Shown here piece by piece: positions 1-12,151 of a stretch of 64,000 nucleotides of DNA (positions are counted from its first letter, which is position 1; each line of letters starts with the position of its first letter). Below the pieces are notes generated by a model. The model ran no database searches. It had not been told where the DNA came from and worked only from the letters and a program-made list of their open reading frames with translations. This DNA comes from Diadophis punctatus similis (Eukaryota; Chordata; Lepidosauria; Squamata; Dipsadidae). Made by a program: the position numbers and the translations under genes. Location: NCBI GenBank assembly GCA_023053685.1, contig JALIGW010000003.1, forward strand, positions 42,974,496-43,038,495, read 5' to 3'.

Positions 1-407
1 TAATAATGATTTTAATTAATGCTGGACTGAATCAGATTCCTGTTATTTATGCGAATAGTTACTTGTTCAAAGAGGAACAAAATTGTGATTAGTGATCACC
101 TGATCAAGTGTGACTTACTCTTTTCCTTCTGCCTGAATTTTATTAGAATTTCAGTCATCAAACATTTTAGGTAGCTCCATCTTGAGGTTTTCCTGTTTCT
201 TTATGATCAGAGATGAATTTGAAATAAAGCATTCTCTTGGGTCAGCATTAATTGCAGTAGCAAAAATTGCTTGCAAAAATGTGGTTATTAGGCAAATACT
301 TACATGCATTCCAAACTATGTTTACTACAGTATATGCTATAGTACTGAGTATAAATTTTTACAATATATTTTAAGAACCAAAATCATAGACTGGCATAAA
401 TAGGACA

Positions 408-965
408 GATACACCCACATAACACCCATTCTCCGCCAGCTGCATTGGTTGCCCATTTGTCTCCAGGTGCAATTCAAGGTGTTGATTATCATCTTTAAAG
501 CCCTACATGGCTTAGGACCAGGTTATCTCCGGGACTGCATCCTACCTCATACATCCCTACGACCGATTAGGTCCCACAGAGTCAGTCTCCTCCAGGTCCC
601 TTCAGCCAAACAAGGTTGGATGGTGGGACTGAGGGGGAGGGCCTTCTCTGTGGGGGCACCGGTTCTCTGGAACCAACTACCCCCAGAGATCCGATCTATC
701 CCCACCTTGCTGGCCTTCCGGAAAGCTATTAAGACATGGCTCTTCCTGCAGGCGGGATGATGACCGCTGAGCATCTTAGGTCTCCCCCAGGTATGAATGT
801 GTTGTTTGCTTTTTAAATTTTTAATTAATTAATGTTTTAAATTATTTATTATTTTTCTACTACTGTTTTTATATTGTTCTTATATTCTGTTGTACGCCGC
901 CCTGAGTCCCTAGGGAGTAGGGCGGCATATAAGAACAGCAATAAATAAATAATAAATAAATAAAT
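408..965 (+). mobile_element. L2/CR1-clade LINE, 3' end (5'-truncated)
   Basis: The 449-760 frame encodes the C-terminal tail of a non-LTR retrotransposon polyprotein (KALHGLGPGYLRDCI, then a FRKAIKTWLF motif just before the stop). The same protein tail recurs at 56830-57150. It is followed by an AT-rich 3' UTR, a terminal stem (GCCGCCCTGAGTCCCTAGGG) and a short (AAAT)n tail. The 5' part of the element, including the reverse transcriptase, is absent, as is usual for 5'-truncated LINE copies. It lies in the presumed GRM4 intron, sense to the gene. Confidence 0.85.
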
Positions 966-970
966 AAAAC

Positions 971-1548
971 ATTGGATGGACAAGATTGGAAAAGAGAAAA
1001 AATGAGTAGAAACATCTATGTCTTGTTTATGTTGACTGTGAACATGGCCATAATTATTTGATGGAAGTAAAATATTCTGAAGTAAAGTTCACTTTCTAAC
1101 ATTTGTGTTTGGAAACAATGCATCTAATGTTTTTCATTGACTTCATTCCACACCACAATACATTCAAATCGGCAAAGCATTTATTAACTTTAAGAATGTT
1201 TTGGAAAAAATATGGGAAAAATTGGGAAGCAGAAGAATTTCTTATGAATTCGTCATGTTTCTTCTACAAAAAATTGAGAAACAGAACTTTTTCTTTGCTA
1301 AAAGATAGGAAATTCAAGGTAGCCAATGAATAATGACAGCAAAAGTGGAATTGTAAAATAACTGAAAAAGTTAAAATTACTTGACCTCACAACATATAGT
1401 ATAGGAAAAAAACCAGCATTACTTAGAACCAGATTTATATTATGGTAATATTTGGAGAAATCCTAGGCTTTGGAAAAAAAGCTAGAATTGACCCTAAATT
1501 GCCAGAATTTGATGAGTATTCTTCAGAAAAAACTGTATAAAAAACTAT
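971..1548. other. Intronic sequence, nothing recognised
   Basis: AT-rich DNA with only a short chance open frame (1103-1333). I see no motif, splice-bounded exon or repeat signature here. Confidence 0.5.
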
Positions 1549-1552
1549 ATAG

Positions 1553-1772
1553 GAGTTCTGGTGGTTAGAATGCAGTATTGCAGGCTGACTATGCCCACTG
1601 CCAGGAGTTCAATCCTGCCTGGCTCAAGGTTGACTCAGCCTTCCATCCTTCTGTGGTCGGTAAAATGAGGACCCAGATTGTTGGGGGCAATATGCTGACT
1701 CTGTAAACCACTTAGAGAGGGACTGTAAAGCACTATAAAGCGGTATGTAAATCTAAGTGCTATTGCTATATA
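1553..1772 (+). repeat. tRNA-derived SINE (squamate type)
   Basis: A degenerate tRNA-like head (TGGTGGTTAGAATGCAGTA) is followed by a promoter B-box-like stretch. The body (CTCAAGGTTGACTCAGCC, then GTAAAATGAGGACCCAGATT) and the tail ending AAGTGCTATTGCTAT match the copy at 32171-32405. A third copy lies reversed at 21009-21150. Non-autonomous and transcribed by RNA polymerase III when young; this copy is diverged. Confidence 0.85.
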
Positions 1773-2644
1773 AGCATAATAATACTAAGAAGGAGCTTAG
1801 AGGTCATTCTGTGATCACAGAATTTATTTTGGTAGTCTTTAAAAAGTCTTCAAGGATTTTCTATATGTAAATGTGTCTTCTAAACAACACGCTATAGTTT
1901 CATGAGTTGAAAAAGCACCCTGCTTATTTTTTTCTCCGCCTGGCATTTGTGCCAAAGAAAGTTTGATTTGTGTGGGTGAATGAAATTGCCTTTCTGTTTT
2001 CTCTGGTGGAAGTTGCTGATGAGATTTCAGTGTTATTTTATTATTCCCCCCCCCCCCACTCTGTATTTACAACATTACATAGAGGCAGGAGATAATTTTA
2101 ACAAGTCCCCCAAGCCCTTTCTCAAAGGAGCCTCTTATCTTAACAGATCCCTGAGCATTACAAAAATAACCAAGAGTCTAAAGAAGGGGAGAATTTCCTG
2201 TGCTGATAAGGCATCATCATCATTGTCTTTTCTGCTGTTTATTGCCTGTACTTCAGAGATATAGCAAAGGTGAGGGAAATGTACTAGATGTTCTTTACCA
2301 CCTTTGTTTCTTCAGAAGAGATCCTTCCAGTTAATAAACAAAGAAATTGATGCTTTCTGGGCAGGTGATGAGAACCACTGACATTAGTACATGGAGAACA
2401 GGGGAGGAACAGGAAGGTAAGATTCATCAATGGGAATCTTGGTTTTGACTCTTTTGAAAAGTATATCCAAGATTGCAGGCATCTACATAGGAAGGTCTAA
2501 AATAGTAATAAAATATTAAAAACAAATCCTTTCTTTTTCCTGTAAAATGTTATTATTAAAACCTGAAAATGAAGTCCACAAGGTTAGATATACTTTTTGA
2601 TTTATTGTAGATTCCATTTTTCAATATACTTTCCAAGGCATGCA

Positions 2645-2875
2645 GTTTGGTGCAATATTTAGACAACAGGTTAGAAAATCGGAGATTTTGAATTTAGTCC
2701 TGCCTTGGGCAGGGTGACTTTGAATCAGTCACTTTTTCTCAGCCCTATGAAGAAGACAATGATAAACCACTTTTGAAAATATTGCCAATAAATCTGTAAG
2801 AACTTCTTGTCCAGGCAGTTGCTAGGAGTCAAGATTGACTTCAATCTACAATTAACAACAACAACTATTATTTTG
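2645..2875 (+). repeat. Sauria-type SINE with BovB-like tail
   Basis: Diverged SINE body (GGGTGACTTTGAATCAGTCA, then GATAAACCACTTTTGAAAAT), a tail resembling the BovB LINE 3' end (TTGTCCAGGCAGTTGCTAGG) and a terminal (AAC)n run. A related copy is at 44757-44930. Sharing a 3' end with BovB is the known way these SINEs borrow LINE machinery. The family name is from memory of squamate repeats. Confidence 0.7.
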
Positions 2876-2884
2876 TTGTGTCTG

Positions 2885-3838
2885 CAAAAAATGGGAGTAT
2901 GCTAAGGTTGAAGCAGAACTTGCCAGTGTTCTTGAGATTAAATGCTAGATCCTCAAAACAGAGATTAGTTATTGTATTCAATGGAAAGCCACAGTAGTAA
3001 AGAAGGGATGGAGTTTGGTAAAAGAGTTTGATCACCTGTGTTATTAGAAAGACTGCTATTTGAAACTGCAGAGTTATAATTATTCAGTCCTAAACTAGAT
3101 GGATTAACAGTCTGATTGGTAGTAGGGACCCAAAGTAATATAAAGGAATATGACAGTGATAAAAACAAAAATAGGATTTCTCTATCTAGAAGGCATTTCC
3201 AAGAAGAATGATAAGTCTGAAAAACAAAGAAGTATGGCATTGTGAGAAAACTGATTAAATAATATACTCTACGTTCCCTTTATCATAGAGGCCAAATGAT
3301 ACATATAGGCTTACTTACTCCCTTTCTCCATAGTCAAGAGTCTTTTCTGGCATTATTAAAAGTTTGGGGAATGCTCAGAGGAGTAAGAACAAGTGTGCTA
3401 CTGATACTTATCCTTGCATTGTCCCCGAAATGGAAAAAGTGATTACTGCATTTGTAGTGAAAAGCTTTTATCCATGAAAGCTTCCACATCAATCTGTTTT
3501 TCCAAAATCCTATTTAGATAGAGGAAACTCTCCATTTCAAGTAGCTATCATCTACATATATCATGTTTCTCCATTTCCCCTCAGCAAGGATGAACATCCC
3601 TGTTTTCAATTATACTTGGGGTTCTTTAGTGCCTTAGGAGAAAGAAAAGGAAATGAAGGCATGTCAAGAAGTTCAGAATGTCTCTCAAGTAGCTCTCCAA
3701 ATGGGAATTATTATTCATTAACAGAATGAGGGACCCATATATACTTCAGAGTGAGCAAGAGTTAATAGATACAACCATCCAGCTGAAGCAACTATATGCA
3801 GTGTCTCTGTATCAGTGTGGGCCTCAAAGAAAGTCTAC
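2885..3838. other. Intronic sequence, nothing recognised
   Basis: AT-rich DNA. The reverse open frame at 2965-3240 has no recognisable domain and no splice context, so I treat it as chance. Confidence 0.5.
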
Positions 3839-3844
3839 CTTTAG

Positions 3845-3978
3845 CAGGAGTGTCAAACTGGCAACCCGTGGGCCAGATGCGTGACACACAGGCCATGCCC
3901 ACCCAGGCTCCGTGAAGGGAAAAAACATCGCGATACTTCATGTGACGGCAACGTGATATGACGAGCTTGACACCCCTG
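3845..3978. mobile_element. hAT-type MITE (GTGTCAAACT ends)
   Basis: 134 bp with inverted ends CAGGAGTGTCAAACT and GAGCTTGACACCCCTG. The right flank is CTTTAGAG and the left flank is CTTTAG, so the 8-bp duplication appears to have lost 2 bp on the left. It carries no coding capacity. The same end type bounds the element at 38629-38917. It abuts a second MITE through the shared target copy. Confidence 0.85.
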
Positions 3979-3986
3979 CTTTAGAG

Positions 3987-4091
3987 CAATATTTCTCAAC
4001 CTTGGCAACTTTAAGATATGAGGATTTCAACTCCCAGAATTCCCTAGTTGAAGTCCATGCATCTTAAAGTTGTCGAGATTGAGCAAGGCTA
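3987..4091. mobile_element. hAT-type palindromic MITE (CTTGGCAACTTTAAG type)
   Basis: 105-bp near-palindrome: TTCTCAACCTTGGCAACTTT on the left is matched by its inverted, diverged copy on the right. Perfect 8-bp target duplication CTTTAGAG at 3979-3986 and 4092-4099. Same family as 8344-8421 and 47374-47692. Confidence 0.88.
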
Positions 4092-4099
4092 CTTTAGAG

Positions 4100-5165
4100 G
4101 CCACAACCCCTGTTTTTGCTATATGCTTGGTTATTCAATGAGTTGAATGTATTGTTTAAAATAGAAGGCGTTGTTTCTATGTTTAAAATAAAAGGCAGCC
4201 AGTGGGAGCATCATGACAGTGGCTACTGCCTACACAAAACCATTAGCATCATTTGAACCTCCTTTTTTTTTCCTTCCTCCTCCAGCTCTGCTCATTAAGA
4301 GGAGCTGCTTGACTCTCAGCTTTTATCCACATCCCAGAGCTAGTGTGACAGAAGGTCCCCAAATGCAAGTGTCTCAGCAGCAGATTAATAGTAATATCTC
4401 ATTTCTCTCTTTTAATTAAATTTTATTAAACAATTTCAGAAAGTGATTTTTCTACATAAATCAGATTGATTTCACAACAGCAGGCATATTAAAGTGGCAA
4501 AATACATACAGTATTACAAATGCCTTAACACTTGACCCAGCAGGAAATCCTGTTACAAACAATTTGATAAAAAATGAAAACAAAACAAAACAAAAGCAGA
4601 CAGAGAGCTCCAATTCTCTCTAATCAGTGAAGGATCTCAGTTTCCCTCTGTTCTAATTTTTCCCCTGTATATTTGACTTTCATATTGGGTAGCTTACTTC
4701 TGAATTGAAATTTGTGCATTAGGTAACTTCAATTTTTCAATTTAAAAAACTAACACTGAATGTTGCATATAGTGCAATATATTTGCACTATATGGAAGTT
4801 TTTAGTTCCTTTGTTTCTTTGTGAATTGTTTCCCCTACATATCCTGATTAAGCACTTTAAAAATGCTGTATTGATTGGTATGTACACAATGGCTAATAGA
4901 TTAAAGCTTTCCTATTACGTGTGGATGCACACTGTAAATGTCCTGCAAGTTTTGCTTGTACATTGTTTTAAGTCAGTAAGAGGGTGACTGAGGACATATG
5001 TAGAGGAATCAAAGGAACGGGTGGAGTTACAGCATGCTGATCAGTACCAATCCTGGCTGGGATTGATACATGTCAGTGTATTGCAGCTTTTATTCAGTTT
5101 GCTTGCTGTTTCTTTAGTGATTTTTCTTTATTGATGGAGATATAAATAAGGGCATTAACCATCGA
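4100..5165. other. Intronic sequence, nothing recognised
   Basis: AT-rich, with short T and A runs. No conserved open frame or repeat signature seen. The small forward frames here have no domain content. Confidence 0.5.
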
Positions 5166-5169
5166 ATTG

Positions 5170-5685
5170 GAATGTCAGCAGTCGTGTTTCAATGCATGTG
5201 CCAATTTGGTCTATGGCACAGTATTACCACAAAGATAAAAATTTTCAAGGGTGCTGTTATACCAATGCAACATATGATTGTGAAACTTGGAAGTGTACAA
5301 CCAAGATGATTAAATGGTTAAATGTTTTCCAACAACGCTGCTTGAGAAGAATCCTCTGCTTCTCATATTGTGACCACATCACTAATAAAAAAGGTACTAC
5401 AAAGATCAGACTTAGAATACCTAATAAGAACTGTGAATGAATGTTGAATGCTGCTTGTTGGCCATATCTTACTTGTGCCTAAAGACTAATATCCAAAAAT
5501 TGTGCTACGTTCAATACCTCCTGGAGCAAAAAGAAAATGAGGCCGGCCTCAGAAAACTTGGCAGCAAACGCTTAAGGAAGATCTTAAGGTTATTAGTGTC
5601 CCTTGGGACGATGCTGAAGGTGCTGTGAATAATCAAAACTGCTGGAAAACACTAGCTGCCCGTACCCTTTACAGGACATGAGGAT
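5170..5685 (+). mobile_element. Degraded non-LTR retrotransposon, C-terminal region
   Basis: The 5192-5440 frame contains YDCETWKCTTK, then FQQRCLRRILCFSYCDHITN. This matches the Y-x-CETW / CLRRIL / DHITN pattern found after the reverse transcriptase in RTE-like and related LINEs. The next frame (5437-5628) continues the tail with a frame change and an in-frame stop, so the copy is dead. Clade assignment is uncertain. Confidence 0.7.
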
Positions 5686-5689
5686 GATG

Positions 5690-6250
5690 ATAATGATGAT
5701 GATGATGCAGGTTTTTCATATCATTGTGCTACTGTATTCAACCATGTGAAAATTGTTATAGTTCAAGATAGTGTACTTGATGTCATTCTTATCTGCATAT
5801 AAAAAAATGTGTTAACGTTTCGTAAGCTGGTTTATCTTAATATGGGCTCTCTTCCTATCCCCATGCTCTAGTAATCATTCTTATATGACACATCTTCATA
5901 ACTTTGACTTTGTCTCATTCATAGCCCCTTCCTGAGGCACCTTTCAAATCAACCTTAGCTGTTTTGGATGAAGCAATGTTTGCTCTCCTAACACATTTTT
6001 TGCTGTGGATAATATCTAGGACACAGATGATGATGGGGTTGATGACACAGTCAAATCCTGGGATGTTTTTAGTTCCAAGTTGCTGTGTTATTTGGCCTGC
6101 TTCCTTTCTTCTGGTCCCTGGGCATTGTCCTCCATGGCCATTTGAGCTTGGGCTACTGGAGAGATTAGATACCTAATATAGAGAATAAGGAAGGTGACCT
6201 TGATGCAAATATACAGGAACTGCTGGCCAAGCCAAAAGGTTGACATTTTA
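5690..6250. other. Intronic sequence with short (GAT)n run
   Basis: A short ATGATG repeat lies near 5685-5706; otherwise this is ordinary AT-rich DNA. No gene or repeat boundary was recognised. Confidence 0.45.
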
Positions 6251-6254
6251 AAAA

Positions 6255-6830
6255 GTCTAGAACAGATATAATGATTGTCATAGGGTACAAATAAGCAATC
6301 AGGAAACAATCAATGTTAATATAAATCATAAGATACAAGCAACAAGTTACAGTCATACAGTCATAAGTGGGAGGAGATGGGTGATAGGAACGATGAGAAA
6401 AACTAATAGTAATAGTAATGCAGCCTTAGTATAGTTTGACAGTGATGAGGGAATTATTTGTTTAGCAGAGTGATGGCATTTGGGAAAAACTGTTCTTGTG
6501 TCTAGTTGTCTTGGTGTGCAGTGCTCTATAGCATTGTTTTGAGGGTAGAAGTTGAAACAATTTATGTCCAGGATGTGAGGGGTTAGTAAATATTTTCACG
6601 GTCCCTCTTTTTGACTCGTGCAGTATACAGGTCCTCAATGGAAGGCAGGTTGGCAGTAATTGTTTTTTCTGCAGTTCTGATTTTCCTCTGAAGTCTGTGT
6701 CTGTCTTGTTGGGTTGCAGAACCGAACCGAAATTTGTTGAATAAGTAAATAAGATTTGGAAATAACTCAGGCAGATGCATTCCTAATTCATAAGAGTATA
6801 AGAAGGAGGAGAAAGTACAGAAATTCAGAT
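6255..6830 (-). mobile_element. Non-LTR retrotransposon, C-terminal coding and 3' UTR
   Basis: On the minus strand the 6583-6834 frame encodes a LINE C-terminal motif (LQRKIRTAEKTITANLPSI, then EDLYTARVKKR). The flank toward lower coordinates is a 3' UTR whose part at 6263-6300 (TAAGCAATCAGGAAACAATC) recurs at 51850-51890. The same family's extreme 3' end occurs alone at 13345-13475 and 51716-51890. It is 5'-truncated. Confidence 0.7.
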
Positions 6831-6989
6831 GCAAACAATTCAGTTATTATAGTTAATCTCAATAAAAGTACTTTTAGCCTTCCAATAGACTTGATTTCTT
6901 GGTCTGGTCTACTGAGTGGGGCTGACACCTACCGTAGTTTTTGCAGAGGCAGGTCCCCACATAGTATTTGTCAATTTTTTAATACATAG

Positions 6990-8335
6990 ATTTACCTTTC
7001 TGTGTTTTTCCAACATAGCTCCCATCAACCTGCAATGATTTACCGGTAATCAATTTGAAGATCTGATCATTGTTATGTATTGTCTTAATTGACTAAAATA
7101 TATAATTGTTAGTTGTTATGTTAATTGTTCCATGTCCTTATTCAGAGGATTAATATTCCTATATACAGAATCCAAAACAAGATGTGTCAGAAAGTACCTA
7201 GCTTAGAGATAACAAAAATAACTTGCATCTTTCAAAGTGATTATAACATATATATTGCTAATGTTCAGATAAATCTAAATATCTATGAAACTGAAGTTAA
7301 CACCACCACCTCATGATATTTACATATTTAGTTTGTCAAAAAGAAAAACGTATCTTTACCATCAGTAATTATTGTACTCATTTTTATAGATGTGGAGGAA
7401 TGAGCCTTACCAATTATGTCTTTTCAGAGATGATGTCATATCACAATTGAATTGTGAAACTTCACAAAAGTACAAGCTTAAGGCTCTTATCACTGAAATA
7501 CATTGTCATACAACCCCATCTGTGAATGTAAGCTGGATGTACAGTATTTGCTGCAGAGCCCCTTGCACTCATTATAATTGAATAGAGAATAGGAGGAAGC
7601 AAATGTTTGGTCTTTTCAATTGAGTGATCAATAATGCAAACCACTTTGTGAACAATTTTGGTTCAAGAGAATTTCACATTCTATATAAGACAAAAGAGCT
7701 GACAGAGAAGCCTTGTTGGCATAATAGCTTAATATAAACTGAATATATTTAGATAATTCAAGTATATATGGAAACACACGAGGAAAGTCACTTGTGGATC
7801 AATACTAGTTCAGAATAATGTGCATCAGAGACCACATGTATGAAAGCTTTCTCTTTCAGAGAAGCTAATCCATGAGAGGAAATGATAACCAATAATCAAA
7901 TGGTTCATAATAATATTTGAAAGGCTGCCTCGCAAGTTGTTTTTGCCCAGTTAATACATTGAAGCAGAATGAGGGCACTCCTTTCTATTAAATGTCACCA
8001 TCTCATGAGACTTAGAAAGCTTATCTTCTCCACTGCTAACTCTGCCCTCTGGAACAGTATCCCCCAGAAATTGATATAATGTCTACTCACAGAAGATACT
8101 TCTGGGTCAGAAATGGAAGCTAACACGTCTGAATGGGTGGAGATGATGCCATGGCTAGGGTTGAAGGACCAGTCAGTAGACCGATCCCACAGAACCCCTC
8201 CAAACAATTAGAGGATGGAAAATCACTCATGTGTGTTCTGGATGGCTTCTCTTGAGGAGACTAAGGGATGGTGATTTCCTGCAGGTTTGAGCGCATTTGA
8301 AAGAAACCCATCATGCTGTCAATCATGGTGGAGCC
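6990..8335. other. Intronic sequence, nothing recognised
   Basis: AT-rich sequence with several short chance frames on both strands (7390-7581, 7462-7644, 7995-8207). I see no domain, splice-bounded exon or repeat. Confidence 0.5.
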
Positions 8336-8343
8336 TTTTAAAG

Positions 8344-8421
8344 CAGGGGTTTTCAACCTTGGCAACTTTAAGACTTGTGGACTTCAACTCCCAGAGGTCC
8401 TCAGCCAGTTGGAGACCTCTG
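8344..8421. mobile_element. hAT-type MITE, short copy
   Basis: 78 bp with ends CAGGGGTTTTCAACCTTGGC and GTTGGAGACCTCTG. Flanks TTTTAAAG (8336-8343) and TTTTAAAT (8422-8429) match at 7 of 8 positions. Internally it has the GACTTCAACTCCCAGA core of the 3987-4091 and 47374-47692 elements, with much of the right arm lost. Confidence 0.85.
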
Positions 8422-8479
8422 TTTTAAATGACTAACCTTACTTTAAAAAAAATAATTGAAAGCTTTAAAAATAATGAAA

Positions 8480-9250
8480 GATCAAACCAAATGGAAAAGA
8501 AAGAGAAAATGAAAAAATATATAGAGAAAGTATAAGGACAGAAAGAAAAGAGAGTGTGGGGGTTAAAAAAGAAAAGTAGTTAAAGAAGTAACTTCTGATC
8601 TTCATCACAACAAGTAGAGGCAACCTTGATCTTTCTTTCCTCTTTATAATGCTGCATGCATATCTTTTCTTCCTATAGCCTATCCATTATCTTTTGCAAA
8701 TCCATAAATCATTAATGTTTCAGTCCAGTTGTCAGCAAAAACCCATAGAAGGGTTCCAGAACTTTATCATATTATATCTTGTTTTAATCCTAGTCAAACA
8801 AATTTGCTTTAATTTCCTTGATTTTTCTTCTAACAATCATAACCTTTGATCCATTCAAATACTGTTGTAGGGTTTGATCTTCCTGTTTTTCCTTTTCTGT
8901 CTTTGAGATTGCTTCAAGGCTTTAGGAACACTTTTCTGTAAATTCATCAAGAAGCTGTTATCCAGGTTATGATTTTGTTTTGTCATTTATATTTCCTCTT
9001 TAAATACCATCTCTATGTTGTAATCCAGAGTTTATTTTCTAGTAAATCTGCATACCTTGTTTCAGCTCTTCATCCTTTAGGTTTTTCAAAACATTTTCTT
9101 TGATAATTTTGCTTTCTTCTTTTGTAAATAATACATTCATATAGGTAAACATTATTTCTGCCATTGTAGCTACAAGTCTCTGTTCCCCTTCTTCAAAAGT
9201 GTCTTGAAATGACTCAACATTATTTGTGATTTTGTACAATCTAAAGCTTA
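8480..9250 (-). mobile_element. Possible degraded LINE-1-like fragment
   Basis: Read on the minus strand this is an A-rich, lysine/glutamate-rich stretch with a 66-codon frame (9039-9239: a TFEEGEQRL-like coiled region, then KIIKENVLKNLKDEELKQG). It ends in a purine-poor 3' segment resembling squamate L1 ORF1 and flank. The resemblance is weak and from memory. The alternative is ordinary AT-rich intron. Confidence 0.3.
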
Positions 9251-9259
9251 CTCTCTAAA

Positions 9260-10560
9260 TCAAAAATGAAAGACTTTTTTCTTTGCCTGCATGGAGTCAC
9301 TAGTCCCTTCTAGTGTATAATTTCTGAAAACATAAAGGCTCAAATGTCTGTTATTAGTTTGATAGACTAAATGTGTTTACATGAATGCATTGCTGATTAA
9401 TTTAGTCTGACCCCCAATCTTTTAGCAAAAATCCTAAGGTTCCAAGTGTTACTAGCTCTTTAGCCTGTTTGTATATTTTTTTAAAATTAATTCCTTACTT
9501 AGCTTTTTGTCATTTGCTCTATTTCTTTTTTTCTTAAGCTTATAGTTAGTTTTTCTTTTGTTCAAGAATAATGGTAAGCTCACCAGGTGCCTTTTCACAT
9601 TTCTTATTTGGAACATCTCTAGTATCATTAATATAGTTAAGTAGATAATTTCCAGAAACTCTGAGAAAGCAAGCTCAGTGGCCTTTCAAAGACTCCATTG
9701 CAGCTGAGAACATGATGATTCCCTTTCTCTTCTGGCAATCAAACCTGTAGGAAATCACTGTCCTGTGGTGTCCTCACAAGGACCTGCTATCTGGAGCAGT
9801 ATCCCATTCGTTCCTTATCCAGAGAGGTTCTGTAGGACTGGTATACTTGTTGGTCCTTTGGTCTTTACCATAGTCATTGTCTCCATGCAGAGATGTGCTT
9901 GTTCACCATTCCTTACTTGGAAATCAAACCTCTAACCTCACTTTCTAATCACTTTCTGATATTATGTATTTAGTTATAATAAGGCTATTAGAGATCTTCA
10001 AAATGATAAGTTTGCAAAACCACTTAGTGAGTTCACCTTCATTTTAGGACTTTTGGGGAAGCAGAGTTAACAGTCATGGCAGAAAGAGGAGCCAGAGAAT
10101 GGATCAACTCCATGAACTCTTCTCTTGATGAAGGAGAAGACCAAGGTTGCTCACACGGGCTTTTCATAGAGGCTCCCAACAAGGAAACTAAAGCAGCAGT
10201 CTCCAGCTGGTTTCAGAACTTGGGAGCCAGGAGGAAGTCTTCTTCTGATGTTAGCATGGTTCGGAGCCTTTGGAGCCTGGATTCACCTATTTCTTCTCTT
10301 AATAACCTCTGGAAATGGCTTGATAACTATTTTTTTCTTGTAATATTAAAAACTTTCAGAAGGGCAAGTTTTATTACATCAGGGATTCTCCTTCAATCTT
10401 CAGTAAAAGAAGTTTCATGTAAGTTTAAGAACTTAAATTTAAAAATTTTTAAAAAAAATTGGGACAGCAAAAGTGTGGTTAAAAATTGATTTTGAAAAAC
10501 TGCAAATAAACTAAGGGGCCAGATTGATTGGAAATAAGAATTTGAAACTATTTATTTAAG
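9260..10560. other. Intronic sequence with one unassigned open frame
   Basis: AT-rich DNA. The one open frame of note is 10076-10489 (137 codons), whose first ~75 codons have protein-like composition (serine and charged residues, SWFQNLGARRKSSSD) while the remainder is AT-driven. I recognise no domain and no splice signals supporting an exon. Confidence 0.4.
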
Positions 10561-10564
10561 AAAA

Positions 10565-10795
10565 CTTATGTGACCGCCCAATTCACTCTCAGTGACTTTG
10601 GGTGGCTTACAGGATAAAATTTCAATACAAAAATAATGCAAAAGCAATAAAACCCCACCCCCTAGCAACAACAATGAAACAAGGGATATAGAGCCACTTG
10701 AAGGGCTCTATATCATTCTAGAGTCCCCACACCCATTGGCAGAACCATGTCTTCAGGACCTTGAAAAAGAGTGTCAAAGTGGGGGGCAATCTTAT
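10565..10795 (-). repeat. CR1/L2-like LINE 3' end, diverged
   Basis: On the minus strand the segment ends with a terminal-stem-like stretch (plus strand: GACTTTGGGTGGCTTACAGG) and A-rich DNA characteristic of CR1/L2 3' ends. It directly precedes a sense LINE 3' end at 10799. Confidence 0.45.
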
Positions 10796-10798
10796 CTC

Positions 10799-11065
10799 TA
10801 CCTGACTCTGTGGTTTTGTCACCAAACCCCCAAAACTTTACCCTCAGACTGTCCACTGTTGACCTCACCCGATTCCTAAGAGGTCAGTAAGGGGCGTGCA
10901 TAAGTGCAGCAGCATGCCTACCGTCCCTGTCCTAATGTTCCCTCTTATCAGTACCCATCATATGTATATAAACAATGTTATATCTATGTATATTACTAAC
11001 ACGTACTTGTCAAAATAAATAAATAAATATATTTAAAATATAAAAATAAATAAAATAAATAAATG
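10799..11065 (+). mobile_element. LINE 3' end (family with LTPFLRGR terminus)
   Basis: Shares the polyprotein end and 3' UTR with copies at 18262-18565 (+), 26461-27692 (-) and 57845-59130 (-): CTGACTCTGTGGTTTTGTCA, the CCTAAGAGGTCAGTAAGGGG stop region, and a (AAAT)n tail after a TTGTCAAAATAAAT-type end. 5'-truncated. Confidence 0.8.
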
Positions 11066-11069
11066 TTCC

Positions 11070-12145
11070 ACACGCAGGGAGTCACCATGAAGATTATAAG
11101 AATGGTCTGTTTAAAATCCTAGCATATAAAGATTTAGAATCTAAGTATAAGAATCTTTCCATGGAAAAATATGTGGATTAGAGATGTGAGACCTTGAAGG
11201 CTGGTCACTAGAGGCAATAAAAAAGATTATAATTAAAGGAGAAGAGACCCACTAATACAAAATAGAGGAAAGTATTTCAACCCTGGAAGAATTCAAGGAA
11301 ATTTAGCACCAGTGTACTCAGAACTTTCTCTTAAGATTCTTTGCTACTATAAAAATGGATTTGAAAGAAGATATAGAAGAGGGTACAACTGATAACCAGG
11401 CTGTTTTGGATATGGATTTCAAAATGAAAGTCTACAAGAATAATATGGACAGAGATGTTACACGAGACTTACAAATGAAACTAGCTGATATTTTAATAGT
11501 TAAAAGGGACAAACAAATAACAAATAAAATGACTTGGATGTGTCATTTTATGTGTAGATGAATGCCTTGGAAAACCTTCTCATAGTAGACTTACAAAAGA
11601 GATGTATTATACTTATGAAGGAGTTCCTGAGAAAAGATAAAGAGGGAATTAAAAGAAACCATCTCTCAGGGCACTACTTAAAAGGGACAAATATCAAACC
11701 TTACAAAAATAAAAAGAAGGAACATAAAGGTGGCTTATTCAACCCAAGTTGAAATATATGTTTTTCCTTTCTAGCAGCTTGCAATGGATTTTTCTTAACC
11801 AGGACTGAAGGACGAGGCTTTTAAAGATTTGTTTATACACCAGAAATGGGAAGAAGAGAGGGGGTTCAATGGTTAAAAATGCCAAGCTTGTCAGCTGGAA
11901 AGCTGGCAGCCTTGGTTTGAACCTGAATTAAAAGTTAAAAGAGTTTTACTGGAGTTTGAAGTAAGGAGTTGATTGCTTGAAAAATTCTGGATGACCAACC
12001 TATTCTACATCCATTATTCAATATTATCCTTTCGCACACTGTAGCTGTTGTAAATTGAACAGATGTCAGTTGAACAGAATTGACCATCCCATTTTTTGGA
12101 ACCTTTTCCTGCCTCATGATACATTCCATTTGAGTGTGTGTGTAT
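11070..12145. other. Intronic sequence with two adjacent short frames
   Basis: Frames at 11355-11561 and 11558-11752 follow each other with a 4-bp overlap and are rich in lysine, aspartate and glutamate. They could be a degraded retroelement ORF1 or chance A-rich translation; I do not recognise the product. The rest is plain. Confidence 0.35.
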
Positions 12146-12151
12146 GTGTAT

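Noticed and set aside
5192..5628. Two adjacent forward frames that might be taken for a host gene
   Set aside because: Content matches the C-terminal region of non-LTR retrotransposons and the frames are broken.
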